This document shows, in pieces, positions 17,501-26,098 of a stretch of DNA of 64,000 nucleotides (position 1 is the first letter of the stretch; the number at the start of each line of letters is the position of its first letter). The position numbers were made by a program, and so were the translations under genes. A model generated the notes under the pieces. The model saw only the letters and a list, made by a program, of their open reading frames with translations. It made no database searches and had not been told where the DNA came from. The stretch is taken from positions 2,480,001 to 2,544,000 of the forward strand of contig NZ_CP098325.1 in NCBI RefSeq assembly GCF_023639785.1. Direction: 5' to 3'. Origin of the DNA: Leclercia adecarboxylata. GTDB lineage: Bacteria; Pseudomonadota; Gammaproteobacteria; Enterobacterales; Enterobacteriaceae.

Positions 17501-20500
17501 GTCGTTCAGGCCAAGATTACCTTCGGTCAGGGTGGCCGCGCCCAGACTGACGTTCCCGGCCCCGGAGAGGGACCCGACAGCGGTATTGCCTGCGGCGTCC
17601 GCCAGCGTCACGTTGCCGCCCGCCAGGTTACTGATGCGGGCCGACGCCGCCTGGGCATTGCCCGCAAACGCCACCGTGCCGCTGTTGGTGGTCAGGCTGG
17701 TTCCGGCGTCAGCGCTGCCGGAGAGCTGCATCAGGGAAGCGGCATCGACGTTAAACCTTGCCGCGCCACCGCTGCTGGTGTCGGTCAGTTCAAGCGTACC
17801 GCTGGTCAGGTTGACGGTGCTGCCGTCCGCCGTCGCCGTATCGTTAAAGGCCAGGGTGGCGTTGTTGACGTTGAAGAGATGCGCCTCTGCCGCGCTGGCG
17901 TTGTTGATGTTCACACGGGCCGCGTCGATGAGGGTCACCGTGCTGTCGGCCCGGCCCAGCGCGCCGGCGGCGTTAGCATTGACGGTCAGGGTGCCGGTGC
18001 CATTTTTCCCGGTAACGGTGGTATTACCCTGATAGGTATTGGCTACGTTGAGATCCAGCACCCCATCGCCCGTTCCGGCGGCGCTGTCTTTCACCGCCAG
18101 CGGGCCGTCGCCGCCAATCCCCCCCTGGGAGGCGAAGGTATTGCCGTAAACATCAAAGGTGCCGCCCGCCACGCCATCGAGGATAAACAAGCGGTCGGTG
18201 GTGTAATCGGCCCCGGTCTGGAAGGTTGCGCCGTTCTTGAGGAACACAAAGGTCCCGGCATCGCCGAGGCTGGTGTCTTTAGAAACCTGTAAGGTGCCGT
18301 TCCAGACTTCGGTCCCGCCGCTGTACTGGTTGTCGCCGTTAAGGATCAGGCGGCCCGGATCGGTTTTCAGCAGGCGGATCGCCCCGTCGGCATCGCTGTC
18401 CTGCACCAGGTCTACGTTGATAGTGGTATTCACATCCGCACCGGCCGCGCCGTCGCCGACGCGAATCGCGAAGTAGCTGTCGCCGTGGGTTCCGCCTACC
18501 GCGTCGTAGCTGTTATCCGGCGTCACCACGCCCGCAATACCGGTCGCCACCATGTGCAGTTGGGAATCCTGGTTGATCAGATCCGGCGTCAGCAGATAGC
18601 CGTCGGTCGTAAACTGCATCCCGCTGGTGATGACATCGCCAAAGGCGTTGCTGACCAGGACGGTATCCGCCTCGCCCTGGAAGACGGCAAAGGCGCGCTG
18701 GGACCAGGGGGCGTTGCCCACCCCGTTGCTCTGGGTCCAGTTGTTACTGGTGCCCGCGATGAGGGCATTCCAGGAGCCAAAACCGCCGTCGACCACGCCG
18801 TTGCCGGAGGTACCATCCCCGTGGTTGGTGGCGTTGAGATCGCCGTCCCAGAACTGAAGCTGGTTAGAAGGCACCACAAAGTCCAGCACGAGGTTAACCT
18901 GATTCGCGATGTTAGTCTGAATGGCATACTGATTGGCATCGTTCGGCGGTAACGAGCCGATGTCCATGGTGTTGTTGATCAGTGCTCCGCCGTAGTTAAA
19001 CAGACGGTAGACCCCCGGCAGGAAGCTGCCCCCCGCGGTGAGCGCCACGTTCACCACCCCGTCGAGGGTGAGATCGCCCGCCACCGTCACCAGATCGTTT
19101 AACGCCCCGCCCGGCGTGTAGACCTCTCCCAGCTGGAACTGGCTGTCGGTATCGCTCGCCAGGGTCAGGTCGCCGTTGATGGTCAGTTCACCGGTGCCAT
19201 TGCCCCGGGCATCATCCCCCGGACGCAGCACGGTGCCCGTTTCAAAGACCACGTCCCCGCCCAGGGTGCCGTAGCCGCCGAGGGTGGTGCCGGACTGCAC
19301 CGTCGTCAAGCCGGTACCGGTCTGCACGCCGTTGATCAGCAGCGTACCCTGCCCGACGGTGGTGGTTCCGGCATAGCTGTTATTGCCGCCCAGGCGCGTC
19401 ACACCGCTGCCCAACTGGCGGAACGCCCCGCTGCCGGAGATAACGCCGTTTAACGCCACATCATCTGAACGATTGACGGTTAACAGCCCGTTGTCGGTGA
19501 TATTGGTGGTGGTAGATAAACTCCCGGTGGTGCCGCCGTTACCCAGCGCCAGCTCTGAATCCGTACCGATCAGCGTATTGCCGGTGTAGCTGTTTTCCCC
19601 CAGCAGGATAGTGTCGCCGCCGCCGATGCGCGCCATACCGCCGTCGCCGGAGATGACGCCGCTGTAGGTCTGAACCCCTGCGCCATCAAACGACACCAGG
19701 CTATTGCCGCCCACAGTGGCAATGTTGTACTGCCGAATGGTTGCCTCGCCGCTGGTGACGGCGTTATCCCCGGAGCGCAGCGTCGCCCCGTTGTTGACGT
19801 TGATCTGCCCCGCCCCGGAGAGCGCCAGGTCGTTCACCACGCGGATATCAGCAGGATCGCCGTCGAGGGTCAGGGTGCTCCAGCCGGTGCCAATGTTAGT
19901 GCCCGTTGCCAGATCGTCCGCCGCCAGGGATCCGATATTCGCCGAACCCGCGCTGCTGTGGGTATTGTTAAAGGTCAGAAGACTGTTGGTGCCCCCTTCG
20001 CTCAGGACATGGCTCACGCGGGCCAGGCTCACATCGCCAAAGGTGGCGCTGTCGTTGCCGTCGGCCCCGGTAAAGGTCACCCCACCCGCGAACTCGCCTG
20101 CGGTAAAGCCAAACTGGTCGCTGCCGCTGCCGAGGGTGATCTCGCCCTGGGTGGTTCCGGCGTTGATGTTCATCACGTCGTTGCCGCTGCCGGTCAGCAC
20201 CACCTGTGCGGTGTCGCTGGCGGCACGCAGCGTGCCGGTGTTGACGAGGGTGTTACTGGCCGTTCCCGAGGCATCAATGACCGTCGCATTTTCGCTTTGG
20301 CTGGTGATAAGCCCGGTATTGGTGATGGTGCGGCTGGCGGCCGTGCCGTTCAGGGCAATCAGCGACTGGGCGTTAGTGGTGCTGGTGGAGGTGATGTTGC
20401 CGCTGTTGCTGAATGCCGGGGTGTTCTGCGCCAGGATGGTGCTGCCGGTGTCGCTGCTGGTGGTGATGACCCCGCTGTTGCTCAGGCTGCTGGCACTGGT

Positions 20501-23500
20501 CGCCTCAATGGCCGCCCCGGCGGTCGTGCCCATAGTGATGGAGGTGCCCGAGTTCACGTTGCCGGTGGTCCGCGCCAGCACCCCGGTGCTGTCGGTGCCG
20601 TTACCGTTGATGGTGTAGCCGGTGCCGATGGTCAGATCGCCGGAGGTTTGCGAGCCGTCCGCCTGCATAAAGGCAAACCCGCTGCCGCTGCCCGCCACGT
20701 TCAGGACGTTGCCGGTGCCTTCCGCCGTAAAGGTCACCGCCGTGCGGATAGCCGGGCCGTCGCCGGAATTAATGGTCACGTTATTCAGATTGATATTACT
20801 GGAGCTGGCGTTGTTGTTAATGCCCGCCCCGGTTCCTGACACATCGATAGTGGTGTTGCTGGCGTTGAAGGAGGAGGCCCCGGTGCTGTCGATACGCACC
20901 CCGTCCGCGCCGTTGCTGGCGGTGATCTGGTTCCCGGTGCCGTTAACGGTAAGCGTCGCGCCGTTGCCCGCCAGCTGCACCGCCGCCAGGCCGCCGTTGG
21001 CGGTGACGGTGCCGAGCTGGCTGACCGTTGCGCCCGCCCCCTGCACCCGCAGGCCGATGTTACCGCTGCCTGCGGCCCCGGATACGCTGATGGCCCCGCT
21101 GTTATTCAGCAGCCCGGCATTCTGAATATCCACGCCAATATTGTTGGTCCCGGCAACGCTGACCGGGGCGGTCACCGTCGCCTGGCCGTTGTTATGCAGA
21201 ACGATACCGGTGCTGCTGTTCCCCAGCAGATCGATAGCCGCACCCGCATTCAGGGTAAGGTTGCCGAGGTAGCCAACGTTGTACCCCACAATCCCTGTCT
21301 GCCCGGCCGCCGAGGTGATGACCGCATCGGAAGTAACGAGGGTTTCCCGCGGTTCGGGATCGATAGTGGCGTCGATGTTGTAGTTGCGCCCGTCCACCAG
21401 CACGGCGGTCGTGTTATCCCCCGTCAGGTTGATGGCCCCGTCGGTGATGGCCCCATTGGCCCCGCCGGTCACTTTCACCCCAACGGCACCCGCCCCGGAG
21501 ACGGTAATGGTGGCATCCCCGGTCGTTAACTGGGTGGCCACATCATCCGCCGGATCGGCATTGTTCAGATCGTCCACGCCGTTGGCGAATACCCCCGTCG
21601 AACCCTGGCCTGAGACGTTCAAATCGTAGCTGCTGCCGGTCCCGGTATTGCCGTTAAAGATCGCCCCATGATCGACAACGAAAAGAATGGACTGGGTCTG
21701 GGCGCTGTCGGTGATGGTGGCGTTGGTGATATTGATGCTGGAGCCCTGGCCCCAGGCGTAATAGCCGATTTGCTGGGAATTCTGGAACGACAGGGAGGCA
21801 TCCGCCCCGATATCGATCGTGGCATTGCCACGGGCGTGGACGCCGATGGCCCCGGCGGATAACAGACTGATATCAGAGTCGAGCGTCACCTGCGCCGCGT
21901 TGTTGTTTAACCCTTCGGCATAGACGGCGTAATTACGGTAGGTGTAAGGCTGGTTGTCAGTGCCGCCGGTATCTCCCGCGCTGCCCACCACAATCCCGCT
22001 GCTGGCGGTGGAGTTCAATGACGCATTGGCGGTTTGCGCCAGGATATTCAGGGCGATGTTGTTGTCACCGTCGACAAAAATATTGCCGTTGTTGGTCACC
22101 ACCCCGCCGTTGTCTTTGACGTACATGCCGTAGTTGGCGGCGGCAGAAATTTCGCCGGTCGACGTTGGCGTCAGGGTGCCCAGCACGTTCAGCTGGCCGT
22201 TGTTGGTCGCCGCCTCGGTGCCGCCTTCAATCAGCATCGCTGCCGCATTGCGGGTGCCGGAGAGCAGCGTGATGGTGCCCTCGGCGGTGTTCTCCATGTT
22301 GCCCTTGCCGGTGGTGTACATCCCGGCGCTTAACGCCCCACTGCCCACCAGATCCACCGCCTCCGGGGTGTCGCCTGAGATAACGGGGGTTGCGCCAAGG
22401 TAAATCTGCCCGGCGTTGGTCACGGTGCCCATTGAGTCGCTGAGAATCGCATACCCGGCCGCCCGGCCATCGGGATTACGGCTGTTACCCGTCAGGGTAA
22501 CAGTGCCGGTATTGCTGAGGGTACTGTTGCCGCCAACGGCCATCCCCCATGCGGTACGGGAGGCGTTATCCGTTACCGCAACATTGATGTAACCCTGGTT
22601 GGTGAGCGTGGCGTTCGTTAAGCCGGCCATCCCCACGCTACCGGCGTTGCTCACATTCTGGTTAACGCCGTCTTTCTCGAGGAATAACCCGGCGTTGATC
22701 ACCCCGGTATTGAGCGCCGTGCCGTAGCTGGCCAGCATCGCCACCGAGGTGGGGCTGCTGCCGCTGCTGCGCCAGGCGTTGATGGTGCCGTTGTTGACGA
22801 TCGCCCCGCCGTCGAAGGCCTCCATCACCGCTGAGGCCCCATCCACGGCGAGGCTCGCGTCGGCGGTGACGGTCCCGGTTGCGCCTGCCCCGTTGGCATA
22901 GATCACCCGCAAATCGCCGGTGCCGAGGGTGGCGTTGTTGTTGTGCGCCAGCCTGTCTTCCCAGACGTTATAGGTGAGATTGATTTGGGTGCTTTGCGCC
23001 TGGCTGAGTAAGCCGGTGATGATGCTGTTATAGACGGTCTGCGCCTCCACCGCGGAGTCAATCACTTCGCCATTCACCTCAGCACCGGCCGTCAGCCAGT
23101 ACTGAACTTGCGGACTCCCGGCATAGGCGCCCTGTCCGGTGAGGTAGTTGTTTACATCGGCGATATCATCGGAGGAGGTAATGTTAAATTCGCGGGTACC
23201 CACCTGAATCACCCGCCCGCCGGGCAATTCGGTGTAGTTCGGTAAGGTCAGGGTGTAGTTATACTGGGTACTCTGCGCCCCCACGCTCTGACTCTGCGCG
23301 CTGACCACCGCCGCAGGGCGGAAATGAATATAGTTATCAGACAGCCAGTTCACCGCGCTGGTGGCGGTTCCTCCCGCATCCGCCCGGGCCAGAGTGGTGT
23401 TTTTGGTCAGGAGATCGAGAGTGTTTTCCGCGGCGGCAATGGGCGTTGCACCGTTGGTATCCGCCCCGACGTTAATGTTCGCCGTGCCGCCATCATTCCC

Positions 23501-24202
23501 CACCTCAGCGATCCCAAACCCATTCATGATCCGGACGGAGTTGGGGTCATACACCGACAACTGCATGTTGCCGACCGGGGTATCATCTGAAGAAACAAAG
23601 GTGGAGGAGTCGTAAATACTGATGACCTGGAAGCTGCCGTCCAGCCCGGGAACCTCAACGTTGAGCTCCTGATCCTGCTGCGGGTTGGCCGGGTTTGGCG
23701 AGTAGGTGAACTCACCGATATTGGCTGACGTAATAGGCGTCTGATTACCTTGCGAATCGGTGGCCGAAATGGTCAGGATGCGATCCCCTTCGGGCGCAAC
23801 GGCCCCGGGCAAGGCACTGGTCACCGCCACCGTGCGCCCACTGACGCCGTTACCGGCAGTGACATCCGGCATCACCGGAATCGGCCCGAGAATATTCAGG
23901 GTGGTGCCCGGCGCATAATGATTCGGTAAAACCGCATTATCGATGCTGAATGCTATGCCGGTATTAATGACGGTATCGAAGTTATAAGCAGGATCGGTTG
24001 AGAATAAATAGCTGGGGTAAACCGAAGCCCAGTTAACATCGTCTGCTGAGGCGACGCCAGATAAGCTTAAAAGTAGTACCGGAGCCGCGCCCGTGGCGAT
24101 TAAGCGGCGGCGTTTAGTGCCTGTATGCGACGTAGAAAGCTCACTGACCGCAATGAAACAGCCTGCGACATGGCTCCATACATGACGATAAATTTTATTC
24201 AT
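14516..24202 (-). CDS. Giant autotransporter (type Va secretion) with PATR repeats
   Basis: About 3,228 residues from the ATG at 24202. That start gives MNKIYRHVWSHVAGCFIAVS, the extended signal peptide region of large autotransporters, with cleavage near VASA (about residue 54). AGGG lies about 9 bases upstream. The passenger is Gly/Asn/Thr-rich beta-helix sequence with almost no cysteine. Several autotransporter-associated beta-strand repeats are visible (KTGGGTLTLSGDNSYTGAT, KTDLGTLVLNGSNTYQGGT, KQGDGTLTLTQDSTFQGET). A module containing FWDG and MQF/AQFMTDGY motifs occurs twice, near residues 1784 and 2431. The last 285 residues (from EGRFWARYLTKTVDQKL) form the translocator barrel, ending GMKIRF. 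Likely a surface adhesin or biofilm protein; receptor unknown. Confidence 0.92.
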   Translation of the reverse strand: MNKIYRHVWSHVAGCFIAVSELSTSHTGTKRRRLIATGAAPVLLLSLSGVASADDVNWASVYPSYLFSTDPAYNFDTVINTGIAFSIDNAVLPNHYAPGTTLNILGPIPVMPDVTAGNGVSGRTVAVTSALPGAVAPEGDRILTISATDSQGNQTPITSANIGEFTYSPNPANPQQDQELNVEVPGLDGSFQVISIYDSSTFVSSDDTPVGNMQLSVYDPNSVRIMNGFGIAEVGNDGGTANINVGADTNGATPIAAAENTLDLLTKNTTLARADAGGTATSAVNWLSDNYIHFRPAAVVSAQSQSVGAQSTQYNYTLTLPNYTELPGGRVIQVGTREFNITSSDDIADVNNYLTGQGAYAGSPQVQYWLTAGAEVNGEVIDSAVEAQTVYNSIITGLLSQAQSTQINLTYNVWEDRLAHNNNATLGTGDLRVIYANGAGATGTVTADASLAVDGASAVMEAFDGGAIVNNGTINAWRSSGSSPTSVAMLASYGTALNTGVINAGLFLEKDGVNQNVSNAGSVGMAGLTNATLTNQGYINVAVTDNASRTAWGMAVGGNSTLSNTGTVTLTGNSRNPDGRAAGYAILSDSMGTVTNAGQIYLGATPVISGDTPEAVDLVGSGALSAGMYTTGKGNMENTAEGTITLLSGTRNAAAMLIEGGTEAATNNGQLNVLGTLTPTSTGEISAAANYGMYVKDNGGVVTNNGNIFVDGDNNIALNILAQTANASLNSTASSGIVVGSAGDTGGTDNQPYTYRNYAVYAEGLNNNAAQVTLDSDISLLSAGAIGVHARGNATIDIGADASLSFQNSQQIGYYAWGQGSSINITNATITDSAQTQSILFVVDHGAIFNGNTGTGSSYDLNVSGQGSTGVFANGVDDLNNADPADDVATQLTTGDATITVSGAGAVGVKVTGGANGAITDGAINLTGDNTTAVLVDGRNYNIDATIDPEPRETLVTSDAVITSAAGQTGIVGYNVGYLGNLTLNAGAAIDLLGNSSTGIVLHNNGQATVTAPVSVAGTNNIGVDIQNAGLLNNSGAISVSGAAGSGNIGLRVQGAGATVSQLGTVTANGGLAAVQLAGNGATLTVNGTGNQITASNGADGVRIDSTGASSFNASNTTIDVSGTGAGINNNASSSNINLNNVTINSGDGPAIRTAVTFTAEGTGNVLNVAGSGSGFAFMQADGSQTSGDLTIGTGYTINGNGTDSTGVLARTTGNVNSGTSITMGTTAGAAIEATSASSLSNSGVITTSSDTGSTILAQNTPAFSNSGNITSTSTTNAQSLIALNGTAASRTITNTGLITSQSENATVIDASGTASNTLVNTGTLRAASDTAQVVLTGSGNDVMNINAGTTQGEITLGSGSDQFGFTAGEFAGGVTFTGADGNDSATFGDVSLARVSHVLSEGGTNSLLTFNNTHSSAGSANIGSLAADDLATGTNIGTGWSTLTLDGDPADIRVVNDLALSGAGQINVNNGATLRSGDNAVTSGEATIRQYNIATVGGNSLVSFDGAGVQTYSGVISGDGGMARIGGGDTILLGENSYTGNTLIGTDSELALGNGGTTGSLSTTTNITDNGLLTVNRSDDVALNGVISGSGAFRQLGSGVTRLGGNNSYAGTTTVGQGTLLINGVQTGTGLTTVQSGTTLGGYGTLGGDVVFETGTVLRPGDDARGNGTGELTINGDLTLASDTDSQFQLGEVYTPGGALNDLVTVAGDLTLDGVVNVALTAGGSFLPGVYRLFNYGGALINNTMDIGSLPPNDANQYAIQTNIANQVNLVLDFVVPSNQLQFWDGDLNATNHGDGTSGNGVVDGGFGSWNALIAGTSNNWTQSNGVGNAPWSQRAFAVFQGEADTVLVSNAFGDVITSGMQFTTDGYLLTPDLINQDSQLHMVATGIAGVVTPDNSYDAVGGTHGDSYFAIRVGDGAAGADVNTTINVDLVQDSDADGAIRLLKTDPGRLILNGDNQYSGGTEVWNGTLQVSKDTSLGDAGTFVFLKNGATFQTGADYTTDRLFILDGVAGGTFDVYGNTFASQGGIGGDGPLAVKDSAAGTGDGVLDLNVANTYQGNTTVTGKNGTGTLTVNANAAGALGRADSTVTLIDAARVNINNASAAEAHLFNVNNATLAFNDTATADGSTVNLTSGTLELTDTSSGGAARFNVDAASLMQLSGSADAGTSLTTNSGTVAFAGNAQAASARISNLAGGNVTLADAAGNTAVGSLSGAGNVSLGAATLTEGNLGLNDTISGIISGSGGGLVKTGGGTLTLSGDNSYTGATAVQQGVLLVNGDQSAATGAATVDAGATLGGAGTLGGSVSVADDGHLTPGAALDSVGELTMGSLTLAQNAQLDFQFGQSGTPGGALNDLLTVNGDLNLDGRLNITQTPGGNFDVGVYRVIDYSGTLTNNILEIGTAPAAADDLYVQTSIDGQVNLVNRTGYTMRFWDGFGGAGGSLKNNDVIDGGNGVWQNSNGNDNWTTDRTNPEGAFNTPFSDGAFAVFGGESGTVTVDNSLGAVTISGAQFMTDGYVINDGVITTDTADTVLRVGDGTVRGAGYTATFNSQIAGSGGLNKTDLGTLVLNGSNTYQGGTTISDGVLQVSGDPNLGAADTGITLSGGTLRYGAAFDTARAVTLAGDGGAIDTNGNDVSLLTAVGGSGNLAKQGDGTLTLTQDSTFQGETTVRNGTLQLGNGGNSGSVLGNVVNLATLVVNRANTLDLNGIITGTGDFIQRGEGTTVLNGLNRWTGYTLVENGTLLAGGINRFSSGSSHIVSSNGTLDTGGHNQTVADLVNQGTVNLRGGNVGSTLTVQGDYVGLDGTLKIAAQQNSPGVADHLVIDGGTASGTTLLDIDVSRLGEPTEGDGILVVDAINGGVTTAQTTKDAFTLGADYLTAGAWEYQLFAGDLNGAGEDWFLRAGYRPDVPGFDTLPSIIRQADLFVLGTLHLRQGDERPYRADNPADQEGRFWARYLTKTVDQKLDDATGSTSHSQYNGMQMGLDLWQDDKWRAGMYTTFMDIDSAIDGNTGMSGGAAYNSTFSTYLGGYATWTDTDGFYVDNVLQYGYHSVDLKNMTDHETYHPDGNSVTASVEVGKPWYFGDTGWAFEPQAQLIWQWSDFDDVTLNDAAKTRVSVNADSAVIGRLGARLTAEYDTNHGIVKPYVRVNYWQELTDGQDEVTYRNTANSHGKTTLKANQQFAATEAAVGATWMVTDDVQAYTEVGKTWDNSGKTSLDADISASLGMKIRF

Positions 24203-24458
24203 AACATACCCTGCCGAATCCAGTCGTTTGAAATCTATGGAAATACGCGGAAAAGTTAAGAAACATTCAGACAACGAATGTATTTAGGGTAGTTGAATAA
24301 TTTTATTTTTACATGGCAGGAACAACGAGAAATTCAATACGAAAAAATAATGAAAAAAGCATTTAAACAGTATGTTTCAGCGCTCAATTACCGCGACTGC
24401 ACCCGCCTGAAGCTGCTTATTAAATTGTGCTTAATTAAGGGGCGAAATAAAAAAAGAC

Positions 24459-25026
24459 AGCGCTTGCGCGGGCCTACAAAGCAGTTCACAGGCCGGGTAA
24501 GGCGAAGCCGCCACCCGGCAATTACGCACCGAGTCCCGCCCGACGGCGCTGCGCTTAAGCGGGCCTACAAAGCAGTGCGTAGGCCGGGTAAGGCGAAGCC
24601 GCCACCCGGCAATTCCGCACCTTGCTTCGCCCGGCGGCGCTGCACTTGCGCGGGCCTGCAAAGCAGTGCGTAGGCCGGGTAAGGCGAAGCCGCCACCCGG
24701 CAATTCCGCACCGTGCTGCGCCCGGCGGCGCTACGCTTGCGCGGGCCTACAAAACAGTGCGTAGGCCGGGTAAGGCGAAGCCGCCACCCGGCAATTCCGC
24801 ACCGTGCTGCGCCCGGCGGCGCTACGCTTGCGCGGGCCTACAAAACAGTGCGTAGGCCGGGTAAGGCGAAGCCGCCACCCGGCAATTTCGCACCGAGCCC
24901 CGCCCGGCGGCGCTACGCTTGCGCGGACCTGCAAAACAGTTCACAGGCCGGGTAAGGCGAAGCCGCCACCCGGCAATTCCGCACCGAGCCCCGCCCGGCG
25001 GCGCTGCGCTTGCGCGGGCCTGCAAA
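24459..25026. repeat. Tandem BIME/REP array, 91-bp period, six units
   Basis: The REP-like block AGGCCGGGTAAGGCGAAGCC begins at 24490, 24581, 24672, 24763, 24854 and 24945, an exact 91-base period. Each unit pairs a GCCGGGTGGCGGCTTCGCC-type arm with an inverted CGGCGGCGCT..GCGCGGGCC arm, as in bacterial interspersed mosaic elements. Units differ by a few substitutions. A partial unit precedes the first. Open frames across the array are produced by the repeat and are not genes. There are no unique spacers, so it is not CRISPR. Confidence 0.9.
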
Positions 25027-25111
25027 CCTGCTGCAACGCCACAAAGGCTTTTTCATCAATCTCACCCTGCGCCAGCGGGGTCAGGGGAAATGCGCTCAGA
25101 CCTCGAAACAT
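25027..25111 (-). pseudogene. Remnant of a DapA-family (dihydrodipicolinate synthase-like) gene
   Basis: The first 28 or so codons read MFRGLSAFPLTPLAQGEIDE, then KAFVALQQ, the N-terminal strand and helix of DHDPS/NAL-family aldolases (LSAFPLTP-x-G-x-ID). The frame then runs into the BIME array and the remaining 260 or more residues are missing. This is the stump of a gene deleted up to the array. It lies just beyond the EamA gene in the same direction and may once have been co-transcribed with it. Confidence 0.7.
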
Positions 25112-25132
25112 ACTGAATTCCTTATCCAATCA

Positions 25133-26011
25133 TCAGGAAAATTTTCGCGAACCTGTCACACACAGAATCACGCCCAGAGTGATTAAGAGCATCAGCGGGC
25201 TAACCGTCTCATGCAGCAGCGTGGCGGAGAGTCCCAACCCCAGAAAGGGTTGCAGCAGCTGCAGCTGCCCGACGGCGGCGATGCCACCCAGGGCAAGCCC
25301 TTTGTACCAGAAGATAAAGCCGATCAGCATGCTGAAGAGCGACACATATCCCAGCGCGGTCCAGGCCGACATACTAATCCCGCTGAATGATGCAGGCATC
25401 GTCAGCCAGGAGGCAACCAGCATGAAAGGCAGCGCAAGGATCAGCGCCCAACCGATCACCTGCCAGCCGCCGGACTCACGGGTCAGCGCTGCCCCTTCGG
25501 CGTAGCCCAGGCCGCAGACCACCACCGCCGCGAGCATCAGCAGATCGCCCGTCAACGAGAGCGCGGCACTTTGCGAGAGCGCAAAACCCGCCACCAGCAG
25601 ACTGCCGAGCACGGAGAAGATCCAGAAGGCTTTCGCAGGCCGCTCCTTGCCGCGCAGCACCGCGAAAATGGCGGTCATCAGCGGCAGCAGCCCAAGAAAT
25701 ACAATCGAGTGGGCGGCGGTAACGTGCCTGAGCGCCAGGGCAGTCAGCAGCGGAAAGCCAATCACCACGCCCAAAGAGACCATCATCAGCGGCACAATCC
25801 GCGCGGCGGGCGGGCGTTTTTCCCGCAACACAAGGATCAGGGCGAGGGCCACAACCCCGGCAAGAGAGGCCCGGGCAAAGGTCAGGAAAAAGGGGTCGAA
25901 ATCCTGCACCGCCATCCGCGTGGCGGGCAACGAACCGCTAAAAATGACCACCCCCAGCAGGCCATTCAGCCAGCCCGAAAGCGAGGTTTTATCTGCTGCA
26001 ACATTCATCAC
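25133..26011 (-). CDS. EamA/DMT-family exporter
   Basis: A 292-residue inner-membrane protein with about ten hydrophobic segments in two homologous halves, the drug/metabolite transporter fold. The first EamA repeat starts GLLGVVIFSGSLPATRMAV with the FARASLAG segment; the second runs from LLMLAAVVVCGLGYAEGAAL. A QLQLLQPFLGL segment near residue 245 is typical of RhtA/YdcZ-like exporters. These usually export amino acids or metabolites. It is divergent from a MocR regulator 87 bases away, a common pairing in which the regulator senses an amino acid or pyridoxal and controls the exporter. Substrate unknown. Confidence 0.87.
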   Translation of the reverse strand: MMNVAADKTSLSGWLNGLLGVVIFSGSLPATRMAVQDFDPFFLTFARASLAGVVALALILVLREKRPPAARIVPLMMVSLGVVIGFPLLTALALRHVTAAHSIVFLGLLPLMTAIFAVLRGKERPAKAFWIFSVLGSLLVAGFALSQSAALSLTGDLLMLAAVVVCGLGYAEGAALTRESGGWQVIGWALILALPFMLVASWLTMPASFSGISMSAWTALGYVSLFSMLIGFIFWYKGLALGGIAAVGQLQLLQPFLGLGLSATLLHETVSPLMLLITLGVILCVTGSRKFS

Positions 26012-26098
26012 CGTTATATTCCCAGTCTTGAGCCTCAGTTGAGCGGATGGTAGTCTCGCCCATCTGAGACAATCAAATTATTGTCATGGATACATTTG

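Noticed and set aside
19704..20839. Overlapping plus-strand frames of 304 and 293 codons opposite the autotransporter
   Set aside because: Repetitive Val/Pro/Leu or Gly/Ala-rich output of the passenger's repeated codons, with no gene features.
24459..25026. Possible CRISPR array
   Set aside because: Repeated units are contiguous and nearly identical over the full 91 bases, with no unique spacers and no cas genes.
24293..25505. Series of short open frames with repeated RVRRSRHPA-type peptides
   Set aside because: Direct translation of the 91-bp BIME array; not proteins.
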